Shown here: positions 25,269 through 34,460 of the stretch, piece after piece | Numbering within the stretch: the first letter of the stretch is position 1 | How the letters are laid out: each line of letters opens with the position of its first letter | From: Alphaproteobacteria bacterium | Lineage (GTDB): Bacteria > Pseudomonadota > Alphaproteobacteria > UBA6615 | Assembly: GCA_002727315.1 (NCBI GenBank) | Contig: PBWR01000013.1 | Location: 1 to 64,000, forward strand | Reading direction: 5' to 3' | DNA: 64,000 nt | Made by a program: the position numbers and the translations under genes | Notes under the pieces: model-generated | What the model saw: the letters and a program-made list of their open reading frames with translations, nothing else | Database searches by the model: none | Told to the model about the DNA's origin: nothing

Positions 25269-25958
25269 ATGACGTCACTCGTCCCTTCTACATATGTTTC
25301 GGCGTGGCGAATCATCAATGCCGGTCCGATACAGCACATGATTGCCGCGGCGGTCTTTCTTGCGGCGTTGGCGGTCGTAACGGTGCTTCCGGTGAAAGCC
25401 GATGACAAGCCGGTGATCGTTGCGTTCGGGGACAGCCTGACCGCGGGGTTCGGGCTCGAGGACGATGATTCCTTTCCGGTCCGCCTTGCCGCCGCGCTGC
25501 GCCGGGAGGGTGTCCCGGCAACCGTGATCAATTCGGGTGTTTCCGGAGATACCACCGCCGGGGGCCGGGCGCGCCTGGAATGGTCGTTGCCGGAGGCCGT
25601 CGATCTGGTGATCGTCGAGCTGGGCGCCAACGACGGGCTGCGGGGGATCGACCCTGTCAACACCGCGGCCAATCTCGATTGGATTCTGAAACGGCTGCGC
25701 GCACGCCGGATTCCCGTGCTGCTGACGGGTATGCTGGCACCGCCCAATCTGGGGCGTGAGTATGCCCAGGCCTTCGATCCGTTGTTCGCTCGCCTCGCGG
25801 CCCGCCACGATGTCGCCTTCTATCCTTTCTTCCTCGAAGGCGTGGCAGCGGAGCCCGCACTCAATCAGTCCGACGGGTTGCATCCGAACGCGGCCGGCGT
25901 GGCCCGGATCGTCACGCGCATCACGCCTTATGTGATAAGAGCCCTCGGGCCCCGATAG
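25269..25958 (+). CDS. tesA: arylesterase / lysophospholipase TesA (SGNH/GDSL hydrolase)
   Basis: Periplasmic SGNH hydrolase, 229 residues as drawn. Block I is AFGDSLTAGFGLE with the nucleophile Ser, block II GVSGDTTAGG, block III GANDGLRG, and the catalytic Asp-His pair is in DGLHPNAAG. A hydrophobic signal segment (AAAVFLAALAVVTVLPVKA) precedes the mature domain; the ATG within QHMIAAAV may be the true start, which would give a standard signal peptide. Divergent pairing with ybbAP is conserved across proteobacteria. Confidence 0.93.
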   Translation: MTSLVPSTYVSAWRIINAGPIQHMIAAAVFLAALAVVTVLPVKADDKPVIVAFGDSLTAGFGLEDDDSFPVRLAAALRREGVPATVINSGVSGDTTAGGRARLEWSLPEAVDLVIVELGANDGLRGIDPVNTAANLDWILKRLRARRIPVLLTGMLAPPNLGREYAQAFDPLFARLAARHDVAFYPFFLEGVAAEPALNQSDGLHPNAAGVARIVTRITPYVIRALGPR

Positions 25959-25991
25959 CCAGCCACTCTCGAACCGGGACCGGTCATCGCC

Positions 25992-26531
25992 ATGATCCGA
26001 TTGTTTGTTGCCATCAGTGTGCCCGAGATGCTGCGCCAGCGCCTGAGCGGGTTGCGCGGACAGATTCCCGGTGCGCGCTGGGTGCGGCCGGAGAACCTGC
26101 ACCTGACTCTCCGGTTCCTCGGCGACGTGGACGAGGACGCCGCCGACGATCTCGATGCCGCCCTGTCGCGGATCACCGCGCCCCGGTTGCAGGTTGCACT
26201 GTCCGGGGTTGGGCACTTCGCCTCGCGCGGGCAAGTGCGCGGGCTCTGGGCGGGTGTGGAACCCAACGATGCGCTGGAGCATCTGCAGACGAAGGTGGAG
26301 ATCACGGTCCAGCGCGCGGGAATGGCACCCATAGGCCGACGGTTCCATCCGCATGTGACATTGGCCCGCTGCAACGACACGCGCGTGTCACGGATCGACG
26401 GATTCTTGGCGGAACATTCAGGGTTTCGGGCGCCGCCGTTCCCGGTTGATGCGATCGATCTCTATTCCTCGACCCTCGGGCGCGAGGGGGCCTACTACAC
26501 GCGCGAAGCCACCTATCCCCTGCCTGATTGA
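25992..26531 (+). CDS. thpR: RNA 2',3'-cyclic phosphodiesterase (2H family)
   Basis: LigT/ThpR 2H phosphoesterase of 179 residues. The two catalytic HxT motifs are HLTLRFLG (near residue 37) and HVTLARC (near 121). The N terminus MIRLFVAISVPE is typical. These enzymes hydrolyse 2',3'-cyclic phosphate ends of RNA and can ligate tRNA halves in vitro. It follows tesA by 33 bp and may be cotranscribed. Confidence 0.92.
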   Translation: MIRLFVAISVPEMLRQRLSGLRGQIPGARWVRPENLHLTLRFLGDVDEDAADDLDAALSRITAPRLQVALSGVGHFASRGQVRGLWAGVEPNDALEHLQTKVEITVQRAGMAPIGRRFHPHVTLARCNDTRVSRIDGFLAEHSGFRAPPFPVDAIDLYSSTLGREGAYYTREATYPLPD

Positions 26532-26604
26532 GCTGTGCGTTGATCCGGTTCCGGCGGCCCGATAGGCTGCCCGGGAACAGGCGGCAACTTCGGATTTCGG
26601 CCCC

Positions 26605-27348
26605 ATGAGTGTTCTTGAAAGCATTGCGCCCGGCGACGGGATCGTCATCCTGACCGGGGCGGGGATTTCGAAAGAATCCGGCCTGCAGACCTTCCGCGAT
26701 CCCGATGGAATCTGGGCCAAGCACCGGATCGAGGACGTTGCGACCCCGCAGGCCTTTGCGACCAATCCCGAGGCGGTGCTCGGCTTCTACAATGTTCGCC
26801 GATCCCAGATGGGCGATGCCGACATAAAGCCGAATGCCGCCCATCATGCGCTCGGCCGGCTCCAGGGGTTCTGGCCGGGCGGTGTTCTGGTCGTGACCCA
26901 GAACATCGACGATCTGCACGAACGCGGCGGCTCGACGCGCCTCATTCACATGCATGGCGAGTTGTCGAAAACCCGCTGCAATGCCTGCGGTGGCATCGTC
27001 GAGGGGCTCGGCGATCTCGACCCCGAAATGACCTGCCAGGCGTGCGCGGCGGTCGGCACCTTGCGACCGCATGTCGTCTGGTTCGGCGAAATGCCGCTGG
27101 AGATGGACCGGATCGGTGATGCACTGGCGGCCTGCGGTCTGTTCGTCTCAATCGGGACCTCCGGGAACGTCTACCCGGCCGCGGGCTTCGTGCAGGAAGC
27201 CCGCGCCCACGGTGCCCGGACCATTGAGCTCAATCTCGAAGAATCCCTTGGTGCGAGCGCCTTCCATGAAGCGCGGTACGGGCCGGCGACGGAGATCGTC
27301 ACCGGATTCGTCGATGAGCTTGAGGCGCTTGCCCGGGCCGGGGCATGA
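26605..27348 (+). CDS. cobB: Sir2-family NAD-dependent protein deacylase
   Basis: Sirtuin of 247 residues. The NAD motif is GAGISKESGLQTFRD; QNIDDLHERGG and the catalytic HMHGEL (H117) follow. The zinc cysteines are C125/C128 and C144/C147. Y62 and R65 form the YxxR pair that marks class III sirtuins with desuccinylase/demalonylase activity. The UDG-family gene begins inside its 3' end (35-bp overlap), implying coupled translation. Confidence 0.93.
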   Translation: MSVLESIAPGDGIVILTGAGISKESGLQTFRDPDGIWAKHRIEDVATPQAFATNPEAVLGFYNVRRSQMGDADIKPNAAHHALGRLQGFWPGGVLVVTQNIDDLHERGGSTRLIHMHGELSKTRCNACGGIVEGLGDLDPEMTCQACAAVGTLRPHVVWFGEMPLEMDRIGDALAACGLFVSIGTSGNVYPAAGFVQEARAHGARTIELNLEESLGASAFHEARYGPATEIVTGFVDELEALARAGA

Positions 27349-27928
27349 GCGGGACATCGATTTTGACGACGTCCTCGCCGCTGCACGCGCCTGCACCGTT
27401 TGCGAAGGCCCGCCGCTCGGACCGCTGCCGCTGGTGCGCGCGGGGGCTTCCGCACGGGTCCTGATCATCAGCCAGGCACCGGCCACGAAAGCGCATGAGG
27501 GCGGATTGTCGTTCAATGACCCCTCGGGCGACGGGTTGCTCGAGTGGCTTCGGATGGACCGGGACATTTTCTACGACGAGGATCGGGTGGCCATTCTGCC
27601 CATGGGATTTTGCTATCCGGGTCGCCTGCCGCGCGGCGGGGACGCACCGCTACGCCGCGAATGTGCACCCCTGTGGCATGGCGCGATCCGCGAGGCGCTG
27701 ACCGACGTTCGCCTGACACTCTATGTGGGCAGCTACGCCATCAAAGAATACCTGCTGGGGTACCCGACCATGACCGTCGCGGTGGCCGATTGGCGTTCCC
27801 ATGACGCCAACAGCCTGCCGCTTCCCCATCCGAGCTGGCGCATAATGGCGTGGGGAAAGAAGAATTCGTGGTTCATGTGGGAGCTGGTGCCAGAACTACT
27901 CAAGCGGGTGCGTGCGGCTCTGGCCTAG
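27314..27928 (+). CDS. uracil-DNA glycosylase family protein
   Basis: 204-residue protein of the UDG superfamily subgroup that has ISQAPATKAHEGG, FNDPSGDGLLEWLRMD and a C-terminal HPSWR. Cys in ACTVCEGPP is near the N terminus, as in iron-sulfur UDGs, but the other cluster cysteines are not obvious. It probably acts on, or derives from enzymes acting on, damaged bases; activity is unproven for this subgroup. The ATG at 27314 is the only nearby conventional start and overlaps the sirtuin gene. Its stop overlaps that of the convergent metallopeptidase gene. Confidence 0.85.
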   Translation: MSLRRLPGPGHERDIDFDDVLAAARACTVCEGPPLGPLPLVRAGASARVLIISQAPATKAHEGGLSFNDPSGDGLLEWLRMDRDIFYDEDRVAILPMGFCYPGRLPRGGDAPLRRECAPLWHGAIREALTDVRLTLYVGSYAIKEYLLGYPTMTVAVADWRSHDANSLPLPHPSWRIMAWGKKNSWFMWELVPELLKRVRAALA

Positions 27929-28332
27929 CCGGGATTGGCCTCGATCTGTTCCATGTCGTCGTCGGAAAATCCGAAATGGTGTCCAATCTCATGGATCAGC
28001 ACGTGGCGGACCAGGTGATACAGGTCCTCTCCGGTTTCGCACCAATAGTCGAGGATCGGCCGGCGGTATAGATAGATTCGGTCGATATCCGACGGGGTGT
28101 CGGCCAGTGATTTCTGATACAGGCTGACGCCGACATAGAGCCCCAGAATGTCGAACGGGCTCTCCAGCTCCATGGCCTCCATGGTCTCGTCGTCGGGAAA
28201 GTCGACCACATGGATCGCCACATCGGTCGCATGCCGGGACAGCGTTTGCGGAATCGTCGTAAACGCTTCGCCGGCAATGGCTTCCATCTCGGGCAGAGAC
28301 GGGGAGGTTCCATATTTCGCGGTGGCGGCCAT
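27925..28332 (-). CDS. zincin-like metallopeptidase family protein (DUF1025-type)
   Basis: About 135 residues with the zinc motif LIHEIGHHFGFSDDDME near the C terminus (HExxH plus downstream acidic residue). The IYLYRRPILDYW segment and the acidic, short chain fit the bacterial minimal metallopeptidase family. The start MAATAKYGTSP (28332) is chosen because the upstream frame runs antisense to phhB. The stop overlaps the UDG stop by 4 bp. Confidence 0.85.
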   Translation of the reverse strand: MAATAKYGTSPSLPEMEAIAGEAFTTIPQTLSRHATDVAIHVVDFPDDETMEAMELESPFDILGLYVGVSLYQKSLADTPSDIDRIYLYRRPILDYWCETGEDLYHLVRHVLIHEIGHHFGFSDDDMEQIEANPG

Positions 28333-28420
28333 GACGCCATCATAAAAGGATGCTTGATCGCAACGCCAACCGCCGTCAGGTTTGCATCCGGAGAACCGCA
28401 GAAGCGAGGGAGGGTCGAAC

Positions 28421-28708
28421 ATGGCCGACAAGCTCGAGGGAACCGCGCGTGAAGAGGCCCTGGCGTCGATTGCCGGATGGGAACCGGTCGACGGGCGCGA
28501 TGCCATCACGAAGACGTTCCAGTTCGACGATTTCAACGCCGCGTTCAGCTTCATGAGCCGGGCGGCGTTGAAGGCCGAGGCGATGAATCACCATCCCGAG
28601 TGGTTCAATGTCTGGAACCGGGTCGAAGTGACGCTGTCGACCCACGATGCGGGCGGCCTGACGGCGCTCGATATCGAGCTCGCGGCGTTCATGGACGCCG
28701 CCGCCTAG
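28421..28708 (+). CDS. phhB: 4a-hydroxytetrahydrobiopterin dehydratase
   Basis: Pterin-4a-carbinolamine dehydratase, 95 residues, full length. The active-site motif [21 protein letters not shown] (residues ~56-76) contains H57, H58 and H75, followed by GGLTALD. It recycles oxidised pterin for aromatic amino acid hydroxylases and may act in a DcoH-like way. GAGGGAGGG precedes the ATG. No phenylalanine hydroxylase gene is adjacent. Confidence 0.95.
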   Translation: MADKLEGTAREEALASIAGWEPVDGRDAITKTFQFDDFNAAFSFMSRAALKAEAMNHHPEWFNVWNRVEVTLSTHDAGGLTALDIELAAFMDAAA

Positions 28709-29610
28709 CAGCCGGCCAGGCGGTCGGCCATCCAGTCCGCCGATTGCAGGCGGTAGCGGTAGGTTCGGTTGTTGGCGATGTGGTTGCCGTCCTCGACGAC
28801 CAGGAGTTCGGTGGGCCCGGAGGCCTCGGCCGCGAGCCGTTCGCCGTCGGTGTAGGGCACGATCCGGTCGAGCTTGCCGGCAAGCACGAACAGCGGACAC
28901 GTAATATTTTTAGCCACGCCTTTGAGGGAGAGCATCGCGGCGCGTTCGCGCGCCTCTGCCTCGTCGGCCGATCCGGTGCGGGCCTGGAACGCGGCACGGG
29001 TCAGCCCCGGCAGGTTGTCCCAGACCGCACCCCAGTTGTAGGGGCCAGACAGTGAGATGCACGCCTTGAGCCGGCGCTCGAATGCGGCGGCGCGCGCGGC
29101 GTAGTAGCCGCCGAGGCTGACACCCCACAGGCCCGTGCGCGTCGCGTCCACATCGTCGCGACCCCCCAGCCAGTCGACCACAGCACCCACGGGCACTTCA
29201 TAGTCGTGCCGAATGACGAAGTCGTACTCACCCTCGCCCTGCCCGGGGCCGTCGAAGCTAAGGGTCGCCAGGCCGCGGGCGAGGAACAGGTATTCGTAGG
29301 AATCCATTTCCTCTTTCGAGGAATCGAGGCCCATGGCCATGGCGACCACCGGCGGTCGGTCCGCCCCGTCGGGCCGGCGCAGGATGCCGAACAGGTGTTT
29401 GTCCTCATAAGGTATCTCGACCCGCTCGCCCGGCGGCCGCAAGTGCGGCAGGGCCCGGCGGCGGCATTCGACCGTCTGCAGGTGCGCCGCGCGCATTTGT
29501 TCGGGGTCGTTGACGAACAGGAACTTCGCGAAGTGATAGCAAACGCCGGCGGTCGTAAGGTGTTCACCGGCGCTGAGGCCATAGCCCTCATCGAGGGCCT
29601 TGCGGCCCAT
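28705..29610 (-). CDS. alpha/beta hydrolase (FrsA/dienelactone-hydrolase-like), 5' end unclear
   Basis: At least 301 residues. The nucleophile elbow is [12 protein letters not shown], preceded by [13 protein letters not shown]; the catalytic Asp/His are likely in AGKLDRIVP and DGNHIANN. This resembles the FrsA/2,6-dihydroxypseudooxynicotine hydrolase group, which has a helical N-terminal domain. That domain visibly continues upstream in the same frame to about 29727: residues read TWDDWCATWSTRAAIHEE before M29610. No ATG, GTG or TTG occurs before the stop at 29731-29733. The true start is therefore a rare codon (CTG at 29700) or the gene has lost its first codons. The stop overlaps phhB by 4 bp. 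Confidence 0.8.
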   Translation of the reverse strand: MGRKALDEGYGLSAGEHLTTAGVCYHFAKFLFVNDPEQMRAAHLQTVECRRRALPHLRPPGERVEIPYEDKHLFGILRRPDGADRPPVVAMAMGLDSSKEEMDSYEYLFLARGLATLSFDGPGQGEGEYDFVIRHDYEVPVGAVVDWLGGRDDVDATRTGLWGVSLGGYYAARAAAFERRLKACISLSGPYNWGAVWDNLPGLTRAAFQARTGSADEAEARERAAMLSLKGVAKNITCPLFVLAGKLDRIVPYTDGERLAAEASGPTELLVVEDGNHIANNRTYRYRLQSADWMADRLAGC

Positions 29611-29777
29611 CTCCTCGTGGATGGCCGCGCGCGTCGACCAGGTCGCGCACCAGTCGTCCCAGGTCTCGATCGAGGCCGTGACCTCCTGGAAGTCTGTCAG
29701 AGGTATACCGTTGGCGACGAAACGCGGCGCTCAGTGGCTCAGCGCCGCCTCGACCCTCGGATCTGCCGGCACGGGCG

Positions 29778-30539
29778 CTACCGCGCGCCCATGCGGAGCG
29801 CGCCGTCGAGACGCAGCACGGCACCGTTGATCAGCACGTTCTCGCACATGTGCAGGACCAGCGAGGCGTATTCATCGGGTCGACCGAGCCGCTTGGGGAA
29901 TTCGGGCTGCTCGGCCAGGCTGGCCCGCGCCTCGTCGGGCAGGCCCGCCATCATCGGCGTGTCAATCAGGCCGGGCGCGATCGTGTTGACCCGGATGCCG
30001 CGCGAGGCGAACTCGCGTGCCGCCACGAGCGTCAGTGACACGATGCCCCCCTTCGAGGATGCATAGGCGGCCTGGCCGATCTGGCCTTCCGTGGCGGCGA
30101 CCGAGGCGGTGCTGACAATCAGGCCGCGTTCGTCGTCGGCGAGGGGGTCGGCCTCGCCGAGGTCGGCCGCGAACAGGCGCATCATGTTGAACGATCCCAC
30201 CAGATTGACCTGGATGACGGTGTTGAAGGCGTCCAGGGGCAGGGGGCCGTTGCGTCCGACAATGCGGCCCGGCGTGCCGATGCCCGCGCAGTTGACCAGA
30301 AGCCGCCCGACGCCGTTGGCTTCGCGCGCGGTCTTGATGGCGGCCTCTCCGCTCTCCGCACTGGTGACGTCGCACTCGATGGCGATGCCGCCGGTCTCCG
30401 CGGCCACGGCGTTGGCGCCGTCCATGTTGACGTCCAGCAGGGCCACCTTCATACCGGCCTCCGCGCAGTGACGTGCCACCTCGGCCCCGATGCCCGATCC
30501 GCCGCCGGTGATAACCGCTGCCAGTCCTTTGACGTCCAT
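29778..30539 (-). CDS. short-chain dehydrogenase (HSD17B10/3-hydroxyacyl-CoA type II-like)
   Basis: SDR of 253 residues. The NAD motif is TGGGSGIGAEVA, then NCAGIGTPGRI, and the catalytic set is STASVAA...YASSK. The NMMR after the NAG region and the C-terminal INGAVLRLDGALRM match type II 3-hydroxyacyl-CoA dehydrogenases. GGGGAGAGAG precedes the ATG at 30539. It is upstream of the alpha/beta hydrolase gene in the same direction. Confidence 0.88.
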   Translation of the reverse strand: MDVKGLAAVITGGGSGIGAEVARHCAEAGMKVALLDVNMDGANAVAAETGGIAIECDVTSAESGEAAIKTAREANGVGRLLVNCAGIGTPGRIVGRNGPLPLDAFNTVIQVNLVGSFNMMRLFAADLGEADPLADDERGLIVSTASVAATEGQIGQAAYASSKGGIVSLTLVAAREFASRGIRVNTIAPGLIDTPMMAGLPDEARASLAEQPEFPKRLGRPDEYASLVLHMCENVLINGAVLRLDGALRMGAR

Positions 30540-30613
30540 GAACTCTCTCCCCACCTGATATTTGTTGCTCGCCCGCCGTTCTACCGTGCCGGGGGGCGGG
30601 CTTCAATCGGGGG

Positions 30614-31618
30614 TCAGACCAGCCGACGCTGAATGTGGTCGGGATCGAGGCCCAGAATCCAGCCCTCGATATCGCGTTGAACCGGGTCGTTTGGATCGCC
30701 CGGCGCGCGGTGGCCGAGGACCACGTTGAGCATGCCGAACAGGCCGACCGTGGCATCGAACCGGTCTTCGCCGTCAGCGCCCGCACCGAACCCGTCGCGA
30801 ATATCCGCGGTCAATGCCGCCGAAAGCGCCACCTGATTTTCTGCCGCCCAGGCGAGCAGCGGTTCGGCATCGTCGCGCCGGTGGGCCTGGTTGCGTTTCG
30901 AGCGGTTGGCGGTGCCGACGCGCAAGCGCAGATGGGAGTAGATCTCACCGGGATAGGTCTCGGCCACGACGGTGCCCGGACGCGCGAGCAAGTCCGCGAG
31001 TGCGCCGTCAAAGGGCCAGAGCCGCAGCCCGGTGTTGGATCGACGCGCGGGCGCAATTAGGTCGCGCCAGCCGCTGATGGCGGCCTTGCCGACCTGCTGT
31101 CCGCCGAGAGTCCAGAACAGCGGGCTGGCCGCGAACCGCAGATCGGTCGGCAGATCGCAGAACCGGCGCAGCTGGTCGATATCGGCCACGCCAAGGGCGT
31201 CGGTCAGGTCGCGATGGCGGGTGCCGCCGGCCTTGTTCGGATAGAAGGGGCGGCGATGGGAGATTTGCTGCTTGGTGTCGGCCGGCGAGTAAAAGTCCTT
31301 CCAGCGGCCCCGACCGAAGCGCAGGAGTGCCGAGGGAAAATGCTCGATCCCGGCCGCCTCGGCGTAGGTGGCGGGCACGCCGAGGGGATAATCGAAACCG
31401 ATGAATGCGGTCTCGCCCGAACCCGATGCGGCGGTCATCCGGTCGAAAAAATCGTCGAGGTCACTGACCGGTTCGGGCGCCATCGCTGCATAGTCGCCGC
31501 TCGACAGGCGCGTTGCGCGTGCGACCCAGCGTTTGCTGGGGTCAACCGACCAGTCCGCGTGCGCGACCGTGGCGGGGGCCTGTATGCGGTTGGTGCGGCG
31601 AAGGGCGCGAGCGCTCAT
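30614..31618 (-). CDS. hypothetical protein, DUF429-like
   Basis: 334 residues, soluble. Features are HADWSVDPSKRWVA near residue 20, FIGFDYPLGVP near 93, VVAETYPGEIYSHL in the middle and DRFDATVGLFGMLNVV near the end. The order of an early Asp, an ETYP strand and a late DRFDA helix recalls the RNase H-like fold of DUF429 proteins, but similarity is by pattern only. It ends 74 bp before the SDR gene and starts 8 bp after the downstream end of the lactonase gene, so 33.5-28.7 kb may be one leftward operon. Confidence 0.6.
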   Translation of the reverse strand: MSARALRRTNRIQAPATVAHADWSVDPSKRWVARATRLSSGDYAAMAPEPVSDLDDFFDRMTAASGSGETAFIGFDYPLGVPATYAEAAGIEHFPSALLRFGRGRWKDFYSPADTKQQISHRRPFYPNKAGGTRHRDLTDALGVADIDQLRRFCDLPTDLRFAASPLFWTLGGQQVGKAAISGWRDLIAPARRSNTGLRLWPFDGALADLLARPGTVVAETYPGEIYSHLRLRVGTANRSKRNQAHRRDDAEPLLAWAAENQVALSAALTADIRDGFGAGADGEDRFDATVGLFGMLNVVLGHRAPGDPNDPVQRDIEGWILGLDPDHIQRRLV

Positions 31619-31626
31619 GGCCTGGC

Positions 31627-32421
31627 TCAGCGCGGGTGGGAGTCGAGAAACGTTGCCAGGGCGGCGTTGAACGCCTGCGGGTTCTCGAGATTGGACAGGT
31701 GGCCCGCCGCGTCGATCTCGACATAGGTGGCGTTGGGCATGCGCCGTTCCATCTCGCGCATGCCGGCCGGCGGCGTTCCCAAATCCTGGGCACCGCAGAT
31801 CAGCAGGGTCCGGAGTTCGATCTCGTGCAGGCGATCCATGAAGTCGAGACGGGTCATCGCGTCGGCGCAGGAGATGTAGCCCTCCGGCGTGTTAGCGGCG
31901 ATCAGGATTCGGGCCCGCGCGACCAGGTCGGGGCGGGCGGCCTGCACCTCTTCCGTGAACCAGCGCAGCGGCATCTTCTCGACCAACGGATTGAGGCCTT
32001 CGCTGGCCACCTGGGCGATGAGTGCCGGGATCGTCTCGGCGAACTCGCCGGTGAAGTCGGCGCGGGTGTCGGCCAGGACATAGGCGCCAATCCGTTCGGG
32101 CCAGCCGAGCGCCAGGGCCTGACCGGTCATGCCGCCGATCGATAGTCCGACGAAATGGCTGCGTGTGATCCCCAGTTCATCCCACAGAGCCGCCACGTCA
32201 CCGGCGAGATCGGCCAGGTCCCAGGGTCCCGGTGGCGCGTCGGTGCCGTCATGGCCTCGGGTGTTGTAGCGCAGGATCCGGTAGCGGTCGGCGAGCACCG
32301 CGACCTGATCATCCCAGAGTGAGAAGTTCGTGTTGAGCGAGTTCGAGAAAGTCAGCCATGGCGCATCTTCCGGGCCATCGATCTGGCAGACGAACCCTAT
32401 CCCTCCGGCCTCGATGCGCAT
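31627..32421 (-). CDS. 3-oxoadipate enol-lactonase-like alpha/beta hydrolase
   Basis: 264-residue alpha/beta hydrolase of the PcaD group. It shows LTFSNSLNTNFSLWDDQV near residue 23, RYNTRGHDGTD, the nucleophile FVGLSIGGMTGQALA near 92, and the catalytic His in DAAGHLSNLENP. PcaD opens 3-oxoadipate enol-lactone in the beta-ketoadipate route. Together with the CoA-transferase subunits at 35.6-37.0 kb a beta-ketoadipate link is possible, but no other pca gene is present. Confidence 0.82.
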   Translation of the reverse strand: MRIEAGGIGFVCQIDGPEDAPWLTFSNSLNTNFSLWDDQVAVLADRYRILRYNTRGHDGTDAPPGPWDLADLAGDVAALWDELGITRSHFVGLSIGGMTGQALALGWPERIGAYVLADTRADFTGEFAETIPALIAQVASEGLNPLVEKMPLRWFTEEVQAARPDLVARARILIAANTPEGYISCADAMTRLDFMDRLHEIELRTLLICGAQDLGTPPAGMREMERRMPNATYVEIDAAGHLSNLENPQAFNAALATFLDSHPR

Positions 32422-32430
32422 GTGCGGATC

Positions 32431-33513
32431 CTACTTCGCTGCCTCGACCATGGGCGCCCCGAACGCGCGGAGCGGTCCCAGCGATTTCTCCATGAGAGGA
32501 ATGACCTCGCGGCCAAACCGCCGGATCGACTGCATCACCGCCTCGTGGTCGGTATCACCGATCGTCATGTAGAGGGCGATATGGTCCGAGCGCCCCTTTT
32601 CGGCCTCTTCCATGAGCCTCTCGGCCACGGTCTCGGGATCACCGATCGGGTTCCAGCGCAGAATGTCCTCGGCCGACATCTCGCCCTCGAAAGGCTCCTC
32701 GGGCAACCAGGGCGCATCCAGATGCGTCTGGCCCTGCCGCAGATAGGCGGACAGGCGCACCTGGAAGCGCGCATTCTCGGCGAAGGCAAGTGCGGCGTCC
32801 TTCTCGTCGGTGACGAAGCAGTAGCGCAGGGTCCCGAACTTGAGACTGTCGGGGTCGCTTCCCGCCGCCCGCCAGGTTTCGTCCACCTGCGCGCGGATGC
32901 CCGCCAGCGTATCCGCATCGCGGCCGAACCCGGTCACGATCAACGGGTGGCCACCTTCCAGCGCACGCCGCTGGGAGCCAGGGCTGTTACCGGCGATCCA
33001 GATTTCCGGGCGGGGCTGTTGGATAGGATCCACCGTGAACCAGGTCTGGGGCAGATCGATATATTTGCCGTGATACTCGAAGGATTCCTGGCCCAGCCCC
33101 TTGGACAGGAAGTCGATCCACTCATCGGTAATGGCACTCGATTCCGCGAGATCGACCCCGAAGCGCTCGAGTTCATACGCCTGGTATCCGCTGCCCAAGC
33201 CGAGGACCAGTCGCCCTTCGGCGAGGTTGTCGGCGAAGGCGATATCACCCAACAGCCGGGCTGGCTGGTACAGCGCCGGCAGCACCACCGCGGTTCCCAG
33301 CTTGATCCGCAAGGTCTGGGGGCCGACATGACCAATCATCATGAGTGGCGAGGGGGACATCGAATAGTTGGAGAAGTGATGCTCGGTAAACCAGGCCGTC
33401 TCGAAACCGGCGGTCTCGGCCGCCTGGACCTGCTCGACCGTCTCCGCGATCACCTGGGGCACCGTCTGTGAATGGTGTCGCCGGTTCATCAGATTGAAGA
33501 TACCGAATTCCAT
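32431..33513 (-). CDS. LLM-class flavin-dependent oxidoreductase
   Basis: Luciferase-like protein of 360 residues. N-terminal MEFGIFNLMN, WFTEHHFSNYSMSPSPL and RLVLGLGSGYQAYELERFGV are typical of the LuxA-like LLM group. It ends 9 bp before the lactonase gene. Such enzymes need reduced FMN or F420; no reductase is adjacent. Substrate unknown. One of four LLM genes in the window. Confidence 0.88.
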   Translation of the reverse strand: MEFGIFNLMNRRHHSQTVPQVIAETVEQVQAAETAGFETAWFTEHHFSNYSMSPSPLMMIGHVGPQTLRIKLGTAVVLPALYQPARLLGDIAFADNLAEGRLVLGLGSGYQAYELERFGVDLAESSAITDEWIDFLSKGLGQESFEYHGKYIDLPQTWFTVDPIQQPRPEIWIAGNSPGSQRRALEGGHPLIVTGFGRDADTLAGIRAQVDETWRAAGSDPDSLKFGTLRYCFVTDEKDAALAFAENARFQVRLSAYLRQGQTHLDAPWLPEEPFEGEMSAEDILRWNPIGDPETVAERLMEEAEKGRSDHIALYMTIGDTDHEAVMQSIRRFGREVIPLMEKSLGPLRAFGAPMVEAAK

Positions 33514-33539
33514 GAACGTCCCCCCGGGAATTTCGTTTA

Positions 33540-34460
33540 TTAACCCGTCCCGTGGCCGTGGGAGTCAAGCTTTGCGGCGCTACGGGCGCCGCGCCGGGCC
33601 GAATAAAGCGTCGCACCGATAATCACCAGCGCGCCGACGACGGTGAACAGATCCGGCACCTCGCTGAAGGCGAGGAAGGCGATGATCGCGATCATCGGCA
33701 GCCGGATATAGTCGAACGGCGCCAGTAGTGAGGCTTCGGCCATGTCGAAAGCACGCGCGACGAGAAAAATGGCCGATGTGCCCAGCAGCCCCATCGCCGC
33801 CGAGCGCCAGACCGCTTCCCAGCTGGGTGTCTGCCATTCGGGTAGGGCAATCAGGGTCAGCAGCAAGGCCGACCAGAGGGTCTGGTAGATGGTGATGGTG
33901 GTGGTCGATTCCGTCTGGCCGAGCCGCTTCATCATCAGGAACCAGAGCGCGTAGACGAAGGCATAGACCAGCGGAAGGATGGCCGCTGGCTGGAAGGGCG
34001 CAACACCGGGGCGCAGGATGATCAGGACACCGGCGAAGCCGATCAAGGTGGCTGCCCAGCGTGCGGCGTCGACCCGCTCGCGAAACATGAAGATGGCCAT
34101 CACCGTGGTGAACAGGGGCGCGGTGAAGCTGAGGGAGGTGACGAACGCCATCGGCATCAGGGCCAGCCCGGCGAACAGGGATGTGGTCGACAGCACGGTC
34201 ACGGCGCTGGCCAGAAAGTGCATGCCGTGGCGGCGTGTCCGGAGAAGCTCGCCGCGGTTGCGCAACAGCCATGGCAGGATGAGGGGGACGGCCCAGAGAA
34301 AACGCAGTGCCGAGGTTTCCAGCGCCCCCACCTCGTCGGCCACCGAACGGACCAGGGCGTGGTTGGCCGCGAGGCAGGCGGCACCGCAGACCATGGCCAT
34401 GATCGCGACGGTTGTGCGCGGCAGGCCGAGGATACGTTGGGGGCGCGGCGAGTCGGTCAT
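33540..34460 (-). CDS. EamA/DMT-family transporter, tandem copy 2
   Basis: 306-residue membrane protein with ten hydrophobic segments in two EamA repeats. Motifs include FVTSLSFTAPLFTTVMAIF and ASLLAPFDYIRLPMIAIIAF. The ATG overlaps the stop of the upstream EamA gene (ATGA), showing tandem duplication with translational coupling. The pair may work as separate exporters or as a heterodimer. Confidence 0.88.
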   Translation of the reverse strand: MTDSPRPQRILGLPRTTVAIMAMVCGAACLAANHALVRSVADEVGALETSALRFLWAVPLILPWLLRNRGELLRTRRHGMHFLASAVTVLSTTSLFAGLALMPMAFVTSLSFTAPLFTTVMAIFMFRERVDAARWAATLIGFAGVLIILRPGVAPFQPAAILPLVYAFVYALWFLMMKRLGQTESTTTITIYQTLWSALLLTLIALPEWQTPSWEAVWRSAAMGLLGTSAIFLVARAFDMAEASLLAPFDYIRLPMIAIIAFLAFSEVPDLFTVVGALVIIGATLYSARRGARSAAKLDSHGHGTG

